64,000 bases of DNA. It comes from Clostridiales bacterium (GTDB taxonomy: Bacteria > Bacillota > Clostridia > Christensenellales > Aristaeellaceae). Location: positions 1 through 64,000 of the forward strand of contig SVGU01000003.1 in assembly GCA_015056155.1 (NCBI GenBank). The letters are read 5' to 3'. The notes beneath the pieces are model-generated. The model did not search any database. It saw nothing but the letters and a program-made list of their open reading frames with translations, and was not told where the DNA came from. Shown here piece by piece: positions 1 through 7,912 of the stretch. The position numbers and the translations under genes are program-made. Position 1 is the first letter of the stretch. Each line of letters opens with the position of its first letter.

Positions 1-219
1 TCAGTGCTTGATGGTCGGGGGCTTCTTGCGCAGCGGCTCGGTGGTGCCGTCGGGGCGCTGGATGACGATGCCGTCCAGCATGGCTCGCGTGTTCTCGCGC
101 CACTCGGCGATGTACTGCTGCCGCAGCGCAGCCTGCTCGGCCAGCTCCGCTTCAGTCAGACCCTCGGCCTTCTTCTTGCGGGCCAGCTCGTTGATGCGAT
201 CGATCTGTTTCTTGTCCAT
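1..219 (-). CDS. DUF896 family protein (YnzC-like)
   Basis: A 72-residue, highly charged protein that starts MDKKQIDRINELARKKKAEG and continues GLTEAELAEQAALRQQYI. This is the signature of the DUF896/UPF0291 family (B. subtilis YnzC), small cytoplasmic two-helix proteins of unknown role. The usual length is 70-80 aa, so it appears complete; the stop codon is the first three bases of the window. A GGAAGG motif precedes the ATG at good spacing. It is the last visible gene of a minus-strand operon, 15 bp after the Lgt-like gene. Family assignment is confident; function is unknown. Confidence 0.85.
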   Translation of the reverse strand: MDKKQIDRINELARKKKAEGLTEAELAEQAALRQQYIAEWRENTRAMLDGIVIQRPDGTTEPLRKKPPTIKH

Positions 220-234
220 GTCGATGTCCTTCCG

Positions 235-1125
235 TTATTCAGCCTTGCCGCGCACCAGGAGCGCCGTGACGGCGATGACCGCCGTGCTCAGGGCCATGAT
301 GGCGTATTCCAGCAGCAGGTTCATGTTGGAGTCCACGGCGAACTCCTGTACCACGCCCAGCGCGATGCCCGCGACGACCGCCGCGCATGCCAGCAGCACG
401 AAGGGGAGCTTCGCGCCCTTGCGGATCCAGCGCACGAGCCAGATGACGAAGGCGACCACCGCCATCAGCAGCGCCGCGATCTGGTTGATGCGGATGAAGT
501 AGATGACCATGTGCGCATCGTCGCGCAGGGATTCCAGCAGCATCTGCGGACAGCCGTAGAGCACCATGAAGGTGAGCAGCACATTGCCGCGATGCTTCAC
601 GGGACGGCGGACCATCCACAGCAGTGCCAGCAGGATGAGCAGGGCAACCACGGCCTCGTAGATGAAGACGGGGTGGCGGTCGTCGGTGGCGCTGCCCAGG
701 AAGTAGAGGAACTCGGTGTCCACCGGGCGGCCGATGCCAAGCTCATGCAGCGGCTCTGCCAGGCGTTCGCAGATCAGCGCCAGCGGCATGCCCAGCGCCA
801 CGCCGTCCAGCAGCGTACCGCCGGGGACGCGGCAGAGCTTCTCCGTCAGCGCCGCAGCGATCACCACGCCGATGAAGGCGCCCGTGACCGACGCGCCGCC
901 GTCCTGGATGGTCAGCGCGTTCAGGAGGGAGGGCATGTCGCCGTTGAAGAAGGCGAAGAGGGAGAACAGCAGCCGGGAGCCGACGAAGGCCAGCGGGATC
1001 GCCAGCACGCACAGCCGGATCCATACGCCGTAGGAGAGCTTCTCGCGGCGGCACCAGAGTCCGGCTGCCAGCAACAGCAGCAGCATGCCCAGGGCCGCGG
1101 AAAGCCCGAATGTGGTCAAGGTCAT
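235..1125 (-). CDS. Lgt-like polytopic membrane protein (divergent prolipoprotein diacylglyceryl transferase family)
   Basis: A 296-aa protein with about seven hydrophobic segments. The layout resembles Lgt: a GG-containing segment (QDGGASVTGAFIG), then an ER-containing loop (CERLAEPLHELG), HPVFIYEA and a late LLESLRDD. True Lgt moves diacylglycerol from phosphatidylglycerol to prolipoprotein cysteines. Here the His of the usual SFHGG segment is Thr, and the GRxGNFxN signature is degenerate, keeping the Arg but losing the Asn. It may therefore be a paralogue with another lipid- or isoprenoid-linked role. It follows the phosphodiester glycosidase-like gene by 3 bp, implying co-translation. Family membership is fairly secure; activity is doubtful. 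Confidence 0.7.
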   Translation of the reverse strand: MTLTTFGLSAALGMLLLLLAAGLWCRREKLSYGVWIRLCVLAIPLAFVGSRLLFSLFAFFNGDMPSLLNALTIQDGGASVTGAFIGVVIAAALTEKLCRVPGGTLLDGVALGMPLALICERLAEPLHELGIGRPVDTEFLYFLGSATDDRHPVFIYEAVVALLILLALLWMVRRPVKHRGNVLLTFMVLYGCPQMLLESLRDDAHMVIYFIRINQIAALLMAVVAFVIWLVRWIRKGAKLPFVLLACAAVVAGIALGVVQEFAVDSNMNLLLEYAIMALSTAVIAVTALLVRGKAE

Positions 1126-1128
1126 GTG

Positions 1129-2046
1129 TCAATCCTCCGTGGACAGGCCGGAATCAACGGCAGTGGCGAAGTAGATGATGTCGGACTGGGAGCGCTTGGT
1201 CTGGCGGGAGTAGTATTCGCCGCCGAACCACATCAGCGCCGTGTCGCCGCCGTCGAGGTTGTAGGCGACGGTGCAGCCCTGATCGGCCATGAACTGGGCC
1301 AGCTGCTCGCCGGTCGCGCCGTCGGACTTGCCGTTGCGGCCGTCAGCGACCACCAGCAGGTACTCCAGCGGGCCGATCTGGCCGATGGCGCAGCGGGGCT
1401 CGGGGCGCTTGACGTTGAAGGTGTTGTCCTTGGTGTAGTAGTCCGGGATCTCCAGCTTCACGCCGTCGTTGACCAGCGCAGGGCCGAAGTTGAAGACGTT
1501 GGTGATGGTGATGTCCGTGCGGGCCATCATCGTGTCGAACTCCTCTTCATTGGAGCGGAAGATGATGTGGAAATCGCCGTTGGCGTCGATCAGCAGCATG
1601 TCGCGGTTCTTGTACAGCTTCTTGCGGAAGGTCGAGCCCATGCGGACGACCCAGCCGGAGTTGTTCTTGGTGAAGAAGTCCGAGGAGATGGCCAGCACCG
1701 CGTTGTGCTTTTCGGCGATGTTGTGGACGTAGTTGTTCTTCTTGCCCTTCTTGGGGTCCTCCAGGCCGGTACGCAGCTGGGAGGGATCGGCGATCTTGAC
1801 GCGGGCGACGTTGTAGGTCACGCCGTCCACCTCGATCCGCTCCATGGTGATGGACAGGCTCTCGTCGTAGTAGCCGGCCTTCACGCCGTTTGCGGCGTCC
1901 TCGGCGACGAAGCAGTCCGGGTTGGGCACATAGCCGAAGTCAGCCAGCTCCGGGGACAGGGGCTGGATCGCGGGGGCCGCCTCCTCCGCCAGCGCGGCGG
2001 GGACAAGCAGCGTGAACAGCAGCAGGATGGCAATAAGCTTGCGCAT
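1129..2046 (-). CDS. secreted phosphodiester glycosidase-like protein (NAGPA domain)
   Basis: A 305-aa protein with an N-terminal signal peptide (MRKLIAILLLFTLLVPAALA, then EE). The mature part matches the phosphodiester glycosidase/NAGPA fold: AISSDFF around residue 110, a PRCAIGQ segment, LLVVADGRN, and NLDGGDTALMWF near the C-terminus. The family includes human N-acetylglucosamine-1-phosphodiester alpha-N-acetylglucosaminidase and bacterial cell-surface proteins. In bacteria it is thought to act on sugar-phosphate linkages of envelope polymers. It sits between the 43-aa membrane peptide and the Lgt-like gene, with AAGGAGG before the ATG. Fold is confident; substrate is unknown. Confidence 0.85.
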   Translation of the reverse strand: MRKLIAILLLFTLLVPAALAEEAAPAIQPLSPELADFGYVPNPDCFVAEDAANGVKAGYYDESLSITMERIEVDGVTYNVARVKIADPSQLRTGLEDPKKGKKNNYVHNIAEKHNAVLAISSDFFTKNNSGWVVRMGSTFRKKLYKNRDMLLIDANGDFHIIFRSNEEEFDTMMARTDITITNVFNFGPALVNDGVKLEIPDYYTKDNTFNVKRPEPRCAIGQIGPLEYLLVVADGRNGKSDGATGEQLAQFMADQGCTVAYNLDGGDTALMWFGGEYYSRQTKRSQSDIIYFATAVDSGLSTED

Positions 2047-2078
2047 GGGGAATCCTCCTTGTGGGTGAATCAGTTGCT

Positions 2079-2210
2079 TTACTCGTCGTAGAGCTCCATA
2101 TAGGCGTCATACGCTTCGTCGGTGATGACGGGGGAGTGCATGGCCAGCGCAAAGCCGCACAGCAGCAGCGCCGCCAGCGCCGTCAGCACGATGTTTTTCC
2201 AGTTCTTCAT
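2079..2210 (-). CDS. 43-aa single-pass membrane or secreted peptide, coupled to the glycosyltransferase
   Basis: A short frame whose ATG overlaps the glycosyltransferase TGA in an ATGA arrangement, a hallmark of translational coupling. It begins MKNWKNIVLTALAALLLCGF, one hydrophobic helix after two lysines, and continues with a short acidic tail (DEAYDAYMELYDE). This could be a single-pass membrane peptide or a minimal secreted peptide. The sequence reads cleanly to TAA and the next gene starts 32 bp downstream with its own AAGGAGG. I know no family for it. Support comes from the overlap, the operon position and the clean hydrophobic/charged layout. Confidence 0.65.
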   Translation of the reverse strand: MKNWKNIVLTALAALLLCGFALAMHSPVITDEAYDAYMELYDE

Positions 2211-3298
2211 TTGGTCTCCTTTTCAGGGGCGAAGACCCACTTGTTCTGCACGCGGTAGCTGACCATGTACAGCACCGTGTCGATGATGATCTTGGCGAAG
2301 GTGTCCATCCACTTGGGCATGCCCAGCAGGGACAGCACCTGCACCGTGCCGGAGGACAGCGCCAGGATCATCACGCACAGGAGCGCATAGCGCAGGGCCG
2401 TCCGCCCGGTATCCTTCTTGAAGTTGAACACGAGGTTGCGGTTCATCAGGAAGTTGCAGGGGGCGGAAATGCACCGGGCGATCACGGCGGAGAGCAGCGC
2501 GCGGCCTGCCATGGCCTCCGGGAAGACCAGCTGATCGAGGATGGTGAACACGCCGTTGTCGATCAGGAAAGAAGCGATGGATGTGCCCATGAACTTGATG
2601 AAGCTGCCCAGGATCACCTTGTAGATGCGGTAGCTGTCGCGGATGGGGTGGAAGTGGGTGCCCTCGTTCTCGTTCTCGTATACGGTCTCGATGGTGATGG
2701 GCACCATGTCCATCTTCGCCCGGGCACAGGCGATGAGCACCTGCATCTCGTACTCGAAGCGCTCGCCCGGCACGTCGATCATGAACTGCAGATCCTCGCG
2801 CTTGAAGGCGCGCAGGCCGGTCTGCGTGTCCGGCAGCCACTGGCCGTAGAACAGCTTGAAGACCGAGCTGGTGGTCTTGTTGCCGAAGCGGGACTTGGGC
2901 GGCACGTTGGGCAGGTCGAAGTCGCGGCTGCCCAGATACAGCACGCGCTTGTCGGCCGTGAGCGCCTCGGCCAGCTTCCAGCAGTCCTCCACCGTATGCT
3001 GACCGTCCGCGTCGGCGGTGATGACGCCGCTGGCTTCGGGAATATTGTCGCGGATGTAGGTGTAGCCGGTCTTGAGGGCGCAGCCCTTGCCGCGGTTGAC
3101 CTCGTGGTGGAGGACGGTCACGCCGTCCATTTCGGCGAGCTCGTTGAAGATGGGCTGATACTTCTCGCTGCTTCCGTCATCCACGACGACCGCGCGGACG
3201 AAGCCGGCTGCCAGCAGGCGCCGCATATAGGCGGGCAGGCGCTCGTCCGGCTCCAGCGACGGGATCAGGATCACAGCAGATTCAGGCTTGAGTGCCAT
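2207..3298 (-). CDS. glycosyltransferase family 2 fused to GtrA-like membrane domain
   Basis: A 363-aa protein. Residues 1-225 are a GT2 (DPM1/GtrB-like) catalytic domain: VVVDDGSS near residue 40, the DxD motif ITADADGQH near 95, and TQTGLRAF. Residues 230-360 form a GtrA-like domain with four hydrophobic segments and the typical endings NFLMNRNLVFNF and YRVQNKWVF. GT2-GtrA fusions make or move polyprenyl-phosphate sugars for envelope glycosylation. The reaction (UDP- or GDP-sugar to polyprenyl phosphate) is inferred from the family. First gene of the envelope operon; its promoter lies at 3404-3432. The sugar cannot be told from sequence. Confidence 0.9.
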   Translation of the reverse strand: MALKPESAVILIPSLEPDERLPAYMRRLLAAGFVRAVVVDDGSSEKYQPIFNELAEMDGVTVLHHEVNRGKGCALKTGYTYIRDNIPEASGVITADADGQHTVEDCWKLAEALTADKRVLYLGSRDFDLPNVPPKSRFGNKTTSSVFKLFYGQWLPDTQTGLRAFKREDLQFMIDVPGERFEYEMQVLIACARAKMDMVPITIETVYENENEGTHFHPIRDSYRIYKVILGSFIKFMGTSIASFLIDNGVFTILDQLVFPEAMAGRALLSAVIARCISAPCNFLMNRNLVFNFKKDTGRTALRYALLCVMILALSSGTVQVLSLLGMPKWMDTFAKIIIDTVLYMVSYRVQNKWVFAPEKETK

Positions 3299-3403
3299 GG
3301 TGGATCACATCTCACTTTCGTAGCTTCAGGTATGTGCGGGCAGCGCGGGCGTTTTGCCGCCTGCCGGGGTATCCTCACGGGTGGTCATAAAATACCAAGC
3401 TAT

Positions 3404-3432
3404 ATTATACACCAAAACGCCGCCGTGCACAA
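3404..3432 (-). promoter_or_regulatory. sigma-A promoter of the envelope operon
   Basis: On the minus strand TTGTGC is followed by exactly 17 bp and TATAAT. The predicted start leaves a leader of roughly 100 nt before the glycosyltransferase ATG. The -10 is perfect; the -35 matches four of six bases. Confidence 0.7.
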
Positions 3433-3485
3433 GGCATAGCGGCGTTCCGTCATGTAAAATTCACAAGGAAGATGCTGCCGGGCGC

Positions 3486-3968
3486 TCATTCCCTGCACAG
3501 CGCGGCGAACTGCGCCCCCGTACAGGCGGTCAGCGCGTCCACCGACAGGATGACCTGACAGCCCCGCACGCCCGCGGAGACGCTGATCCTCTCCAGCAGC
3601 TGCGCATCCTCCTGCAGGAAGGTGGGGAAGGCCTTCTTCATGCCGATGGGGCTGCAGCCGCCGCGCAGGTAGCCGGTCAGGGGCAGCAGCTCCTTCTGCG
3701 GCAGCATGGCGACGGATTTGTTGCCCGTGGCGCGGGCGACGGCCTTCAGGTCCAGCTCCATCTCCACCGGGATCACGCAGACGAGGTATTTGGTCTTGTC
3801 GCCCGTGAGCACGAGGGTCTTGTAAATCATTTCGGCGGGCAGGCCGACCTTGGCGGCGACGAGCTTGCCGTCATAATTCTCGTCGGATACGTCGTATTCG
3901 CGGGTCTCATAGGGGATCTTCGCTGCGTCGAGGTGGCGCAGGACGTTGGTTTTCACGGGCTTTGCCAT
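3486..3968 (-). CDS. ybaK: Cys-tRNA(Pro) deacylase, YbaK/EbsC family
   Basis: A 160-aa protein beginning MAKPVKTNVLRHLDAAKIPY. The start is fixed by GGAGG about eight bases upstream; an in-frame ATG further upstream lacks a ribosome binding site. The sequence matches the YbaK/EbsC editing domain: IYKTLVL, YLVCVIPVEMELDLK, the glycine-rich RGGCSPIGMKK and VSAGVRGCQVILS. These enzymes hydrolyse cysteinyl-tRNA(Pro) produced by prolyl-tRNA synthetase errors. Single gene, divergent from the hydrolase at 4100. Family is confident; substrate preference within the family (Cys, Ala or others) is inferred. Confidence 0.9.
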   Translation of the reverse strand: MAKPVKTNVLRHLDAAKIPYETREYDVSDENYDGKLVAAKVGLPAEMIYKTLVLTGDKTKYLVCVIPVEMELDLKAVARATGNKSVAMLPQKELLPLTGYLRGGCSPIGMKKAFPTFLQEDAQLLERISVSAGVRGCQVILSVDALTACTGAQFAALCRE

Positions 3969-4099
3969 GGGATTCGCCTCCAAAGTGGGTTGATACTTCA
4001 TGATGATAGCACTTTGGCGGCGCAATGGCAAGTCTTTGCTGTACAAACCGCCCGGCGGCGTGGTATAATGACAGAAAACGCACGAAGGGATGAGCGGAT

Positions 4100-4906
4100 A
4101 TGATCGATCTGTACCGGGCGCAGGCCGAGGAAACGGAGTGGCTCTATGCTCCGGAGGAGCCCTATGCCCAGCGGGACGGAGCCACGCTGCGGCTGCAGCT
4201 GATTTTCCCCTTCCGGCGGGACATGCCGGCGGATGAGCGCTATCCGGTGGTGCTGTTTGTGCCCGGGGCGGCCTGGTACAGGCAGGAGATGTACAACAGC
4301 GTTCCCCAGTGGGCGAAGCTGGCGGAGAGGGGTGCGGTGGTGGCCGCTGTGCAGGTGCGCTCCTCGCAGGAGGCGGTTTTTCCTGCGCAGACGGAGGACC
4401 TGATGGATGCGATCCGGCATCTCGCCCGGGAGGCGGAGAAGTGGCACATCGACCCGCACCGGATGTTCCTGGCGGGGCATTCCTCCGGCGGACACATCGC
4501 GCTGATGACGGTCATGCTGCACATGGCGGAGCTGGCGGCGGCGCAGGAATACACGCTGCGGGGCGTGATCGCCGCGTCTGCGCCGACGGATCTGCGGCTG
4601 TGCGGAGGCAAGCCGAGCCTGGATCTGCTGGGCCTCTCGTCGCTGGAGGAGGACCCGGAGCGCGTGGCGGCCGCGTCCTGCTACCCCTATGTGAACCGGA
4701 CGGCGCCCCTGCCGCGGATCCTGCTCATCCATGGCACGCAGGATGCGGTCGTGCCCATCGCCCATACCGAGCGGCTGCACCATCAGCTGGTGCTGGCCGG
4801 GAAGCGGGTGGAGTTCCTCTGCCTGAGCGGCGCGGGACACGGCGGCGCATGGCAGTGGCGGAACGCGCTGCTGGACCGGATGATGAAATTCATGCGGGAT
4901 GGCTGA
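4100..4906 (+). CDS. alpha/beta hydrolase, BD-FAE/esterase-lipase type
   Basis: A 268-aa cytoplasmic alpha/beta hydrolase without a signal peptide. The nucleophile elbow is GHSSGG (about residue 130), the acid lies in LLIHGTQDAVVP (about 217) and the histidine in SGAGHGG (about 247), giving a complete Ser-Asp-His triad. The oxyanion region reads VPGAAW instead of the usual HGGGW. The family contains carboxylesterases, acetyl xylan esterases and kynurenine formamidases; the substrate is unknown. A TATAAT at 4064-4069 lies 30 bp before the ATG, but I find no convincing -35. Confidence 0.8.
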   Translation: MIDLYRAQAEETEWLYAPEEPYAQRDGATLRLQLIFPFRRDMPADERYPVVLFVPGAAWYRQEMYNSVPQWAKLAERGAVVAAVQVRSSQEAVFPAQTEDLMDAIRHLAREAEKWHIDPHRMFLAGHSSGGHIALMTVMLHMAELAAAQEYTLRGVIAASAPTDLRLCGGKPSLDLLGLSSLEEDPERVAAASCYPYVNRTAPLPRILLIHGTQDAVVPIAHTERLHHQLVLAGKRVEFLCLSGAGHGGAWQWRNALLDRMMKFMRDG

Positions 4907-4935
4907 GCGGCAGATTCAGGTTTGACATCTGCCGC
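4907..4935. other. inverted repeat between hydrolase gene and next promoter
   Basis: Perfect 9-bp arms GCGGCAGAT and ATCTGCCGC with an 11-bp loop start at the hydrolase stop codon. No T-run follows. The right arm overlaps the TTGACA of the next promoter (4922-4950), so it may act as an operator for that gene or as a weak 3' processing hairpin. Confidence 0.45.
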
Positions 4936-4950
4936 ATAAGAGAGTAAAAT
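4922..4950 (+). promoter_or_regulatory. sigma-A promoter for the F420 ligase-like gene
   Basis: TTGACA, 17 bp, then TAAAAT; AAGGAGG and the ATG at 4986 follow. The -35 hexamer is perfect and the -10 matches five of six bases. Confidence 0.65.
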
Positions 4951-4985
4951 AGATGGGATGATAGCACCAAAGGAGGAATCCCCCC

Positions 4986-5729
4986 ATGGCTTCTGACAAC
5001 AAGAACCTTGAATCCCAGCGCCGCGAGGAAAGCGGCATTGTATATTTTGACCGCGGGACCCGCGAGGGCCGCAACGGCCGCCGCTACGACCGCTACGCCA
5101 TCCAGACCCACTTCGTCGAGGTCGGCGAGGATGCGTCCGAGCTGATCCGCCGCTATGTGCTGCCCATCTCCCAGCCCGGCGACTGCGTGGCCATCACCGC
5201 GAAGGTCATGGCGATGTGCACCGGCAACGTGAAGAAGATGGAGGACGTGAAACTGGGCTTCTTCGCCAAGCTGATGGCGAAGCATGCCAACATCAACTCC
5301 ACGGGCGTGGGCATGCACGAGCCCTACAAGCTGCAGCTGGTCATCGACATGGTCGGCCTGCCCCGGGTGCTGCTGGCGGCGTTTGTGTCCGCCGTGACGC
5401 GCCCCTTCGGCATCAAGGGCCTGTTCTACAAGATCTGCGGCCACGGCGTCGCGGGCATCGACGGCTTCTACTTCCGCTCCTCCTTCGAGCGCTACAAGAC
5501 CCTGGCGCTCATCAACCCGGAGAACCCCGTCGAATTGTCCAACGAGATGGCGAAGAATACCGGCATCCCGGTGGTCATCATGGACGCGAACGACATCGAC
5601 CAGAACCAGCTGGGCAAGTGCGATTCCTTCCCGCTGACCGACGATGAGATCCAGGATGCGCTGAAGGACAACCCCTGCGGCCAGGGCGACGAGCTGACGC
5701 CCATCATCCTCATCCGTCCCCTTGCATGA
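4986..5729 (+). CDS. coenzyme F420-0:L-glutamate ligase-like protein
   Basis: A 247-aa protein related to the F420-0 gamma-glutamyl ligase (CofE/FbiB-like) superfamily as seen in Firmicutes: YAIQTHFVEVGED, VLPISQPGDCVAITAKVMAM near residue 60, STGVGMHEPYKLQLVID, GIDGFYFRSSFERYK and a late VVIMDANDID. No other F420 gene is visible and clostridial relatives occur in genomes thought to lack F420. It may therefore be an ATP- or GTP-dependent amide ligase for another substrate. It precedes the beta-lactamase-fold gene by 8 bp, so they probably form an operon. Superfamily placement is fair; function is open. Confidence 0.7.
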   Translation: MASDNKNLESQRREESGIVYFDRGTREGRNGRRYDRYAIQTHFVEVGEDASELIRRYVLPISQPGDCVAITAKVMAMCTGNVKKMEDVKLGFFAKLMAKHANINSTGVGMHEPYKLQLVIDMVGLPRVLLAAFVSAVTRPFGIKGLFYKICGHGVAGIDGFYFRSSFERYKTLALINPENPVELSNEMAKNTGIPVVIMDANDIDQNQLGKCDSFPLTDDEIQDALKDNPCGQGDELTPIILIRPLA

Positions 5730-5737
5730 GGTGACAG

Positions 5738-6619
5738 ATGCGGAGAATGACGAAGCTTGCGGTCTGCCTGCTGGCGCTGCTGCTGTGCCTGCCCGCCTGG
5801 GCGGAGGATGCTGCGGAGCCGATATTGCAGGTGCACCAGATGATGATCGGCTGTGCGGACGGCTACCTGATCCGCGTCGGCGATGTGGAGATCATGGTGG
5901 ACGGCGGCAACGCCGACCCGCGGCAGCCCACGGATGAGGTGGTCGAGTACCTGCGCGCCGCCGGCGTACAGCGGCTGGACGCGTACATCATCACCCACTG
6001 GCATCTGGATCACTGCATGAATATGAACGATATCCTCGCTGCCTTCGGCGATGCGGAGACGGTGGTCTATTCGCCTGCGGACCGGGTGCCGGACGAGATC
6101 TTCAACGGCACGGTCACGGTGAAGATCGCCCCGATGGTCACCGGCGTCCATCAGCAGATGAAGATGGGCGATGTGCTGGAGATGGGCGGCGTGACGATCA
6201 CCTGCATCGGTCCGGAAAAGCTGAGCATGAACGGCGGCTGCAACGCGGATTCGCTGAATTTTGTGCTCCAGTACGGCACGCGGCGCATGCTCTTCACCGG
6301 CGATTTCGCCCAGAGCCGCCCCGTCAACACCACCTATGCCGACCTCTGCCGGGAGGTGGACGTGCTGAAGTTCCCGCACCATGCCATCCAGCCCTTTGAG
6401 ATCGGCACGCAGGCGATCCGCACCGTCCGCCCGGACCATGTGCTGGTGCCCGGCGTGGTGAATAAGTACAAGGTCTGGGACTTCGCCGACGACAACGGCG
6501 TGAAGTTCCCCAAGGAGAACGTTTACACCAACGCGGACGGCCACGTGGTCATCCTGACCGACGGAGGCGAGTACTTCGAGGTCCGCACCCAGCAGCAGCC
6601 CGCGGATTACGCCAACTGA
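5738..6619 (+). CDS. secreted metallo-beta-lactamase-fold hydrolase (ComEC C-domain-like)
   Basis: A 293-aa protein with a signal peptide (hydrophobic LAVCLLALLLCLPAWA, then ED). The mature part is a metallo-beta-lactamase fold: VEIMVDGGN near residue 50, metal motif THWHLDH near 88, LFTGDF around 190 and KFPHHA around 212. The arrangement resembles the secreted relatives of the ComEC C-terminal domain. These may degrade nucleic acids or phosphodiesters outside the membrane; that role is inferred. It is 8 bp after the F420 ligase-like gene and ends at a strong bidirectional terminator. Confidence 0.85.
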   Translation: MRRMTKLAVCLLALLLCLPAWAEDAAEPILQVHQMMIGCADGYLIRVGDVEIMVDGGNADPRQPTDEVVEYLRAAGVQRLDAYIITHWHLDHCMNMNDILAAFGDAETVVYSPADRVPDEIFNGTVTVKIAPMVTGVHQQMKMGDVLEMGGVTITCIGPEKLSMNGGCNADSLNFVLQYGTRRMLFTGDFAQSRPVNTTYADLCREVDVLKFPHHAIQPFEIGTQAIRTVRPDHVLVPGVVNKYKVWDFADDNGVKFPKENVYTNADGHVVILTDGGEYFEVRTQQQPADYAN

Positions 6620-6631
6620 ACACCGAAAAGC

Positions 6632-6670
6632 AAGAGGGATGCGCCCGGATTATGGGCTGCATCCCTCTTT
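6632..6670. terminator. bidirectional intrinsic terminator between converging genes
   Basis: Stem AAGAGGGATGC pairs with GCATCCCTCTT, loop about 16 nt, with A- and T-rich flanks on both sides. It serves the beta-lactamase-fold gene (+) and the end of the his operon (-). Confidence 0.85.
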
Positions 6671-6679
6671 ATGTTGCGA

Positions 6680-7909
6680 TCATGTATGCCGCTTTTTGAG
6701 CACTTCCCAGACGTCGCGCAGGCTCACGCCCTGCTGGTAGAGCAGCACGGTCAGGTGGTAGAGCAGGTCGGCGGCTTCTCCGGCGAGGCCGTCTGCATCG
6801 CCCTTCATCGCGGCGATGACGGTCTCCGTGGCTTCCTCGCCCACCTTCTTGCAGATCTTTTCCGCGCCCTTGTCCAGCAGGTAGTTGGTGTAGCTGCCGG
6901 GCCTGGGGTTCTCGGCGCGGTCGGCGACGGTCTTTTCGATCGCGTCGAGGATGGCGGCGGTCGCGGGCATGTCGCCATCGATCACCGGGTTGAAGAAGCA
7001 GCTGCGCTTTCCGGTGTGGCAGGCGGGGCCGGTCTGGTCGACCTGCAGGAGGATCGAGTCCGCGTCGCAGTCGTAGCTCAGGCGGATGACTTTCTGCAGG
7101 TGGCCGCTGGTCGTGCCCTTTTTCCACAGTTCCTGACGGCTGCGGCTCCAGTAGGTCGCGTAGCCGGATTCGATGGTCAGGCGCAGGGACTCCTCGTTCA
7201 TGTACGCCTGCATCAGCACCTCGCCCGTGTAGGCGTCCTGGGTGATGGCGGGGACGAGGCCGCGCGCGTCGTAGCGGATGGCGGAAAGGTCGGCGCTGCG
7301 CACATCCTGCGCGGAGGCGGATTCGATCTTATTGTACTGCTCCGGGGTAACGAGCGCAGCCAGTGTTTCCATGGCCGGAGCATACTGGTTCTCGTAGGTG
7401 TAGAAGGTGTCCTTCGGCTGCAGCTTGAAGCCCAGACTGATGTAGAGCAGGATGGCCTTCCAGCTCCAGGGCTGGGTGTGCAGCCAGACGGGCAGACTGT
7501 TGTCCTCCCGGCGGAAGAGACGCAGGCAGGTTTGGCATAGTGCCCGGCCCAGGCCCTTGCGCTGGTGATCCTCACGCACGGCGACCCAGTGCAGCGCACG
7601 CACGCCCATTCCGCGGGGATCGTGCTCCCAGGCGATGGCGGTTCCCACGACCTCGCCCTCCGGCGACACGGCGAAAAATACACGCTCGCGGGCCATCTGC
7701 GGATCCGTCAGATAACGCGGGACGAACCAGGCCTTGGCCTCCTCCACTGTGGGGAACTCGCCGATGGCGCACTCCAGCGCGGCCCAGGCGTCCTCGTCAC
7801 CGGGCTGGTATGTACGGATGCGGTATCCCTGAGCGAGCTTGATCTCCATGGGCAACACGCGGTCGCAGCGCATGATGATGTGGTAGAACGGAATGGTCTT
7901 GTCCAGCAT
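6680..7909 (-). CDS. hisIE: GNAT acetyltransferase fused to HisI-HisE (PRA-CH / PRA-PH)
   Basis: A 409-aa three-domain protein. Residues 22-170 are a GNAT domain ([14 protein letters not shown], acetyl-CoA motif [13 protein letters not shown], then [15 protein letters not shown]). Residues 205-300 are phosphoribosyl-AMP cyclohydrolase (His[38 protein letters not shown]). Residues 310-400 are phosphoribosyl-ATP pyrophosphatase (His[20 protein letters not shown]). HisI and HisE carry out steps 2 and 3 of histidine synthesis. AAGGAGG eight bases before the ATG, overlapping the hisA stop region, supports this start, so the GNAT domain is translated with the enzyme. What the acetyltransferase modifies is unknown. 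Confidence 0.9.
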   Translation of the reverse strand: MLDKTIPFYHIIMRCDRVLPMEIKLAQGYRIRTYQPGDEDAWAALECAIGEFPTVEEAKAWFVPRYLTDPQMARERVFFAVSPEGEVVGTAIAWEHDPRGMGVRALHWVAVREDHQRKGLGRALCQTCLRLFRREDNSLPVWLHTQPWSWKAILLYISLGFKLQPKDTFYTYENQYAPAMETLAALVTPEQYNKIESASAQDVRSADLSAIRYDARGLVPAITQDAYTGEVLMQAYMNEESLRLTIESGYATYWSRSRQELWKKGTTSGHLQKVIRLSYDCDADSILLQVDQTGPACHTGKRSCFFNPVIDGDMPATAAILDAIEKTVADRAENPRPGSYTNYLLDKGAEKICKKVGEEATETVIAAMKGDADGLAGEAADLLYHLTVLLYQQGVSLRDVWEVLKKRHT

Positions 7910-7912
7910 GCG

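Noticed and set aside
4-2091. Long plus-strand frame over the envelope genes
   Set aside because: Composition is Gln/His/Asp-rich antisense type, with no family resemblance; three good genes lie on the other strand.
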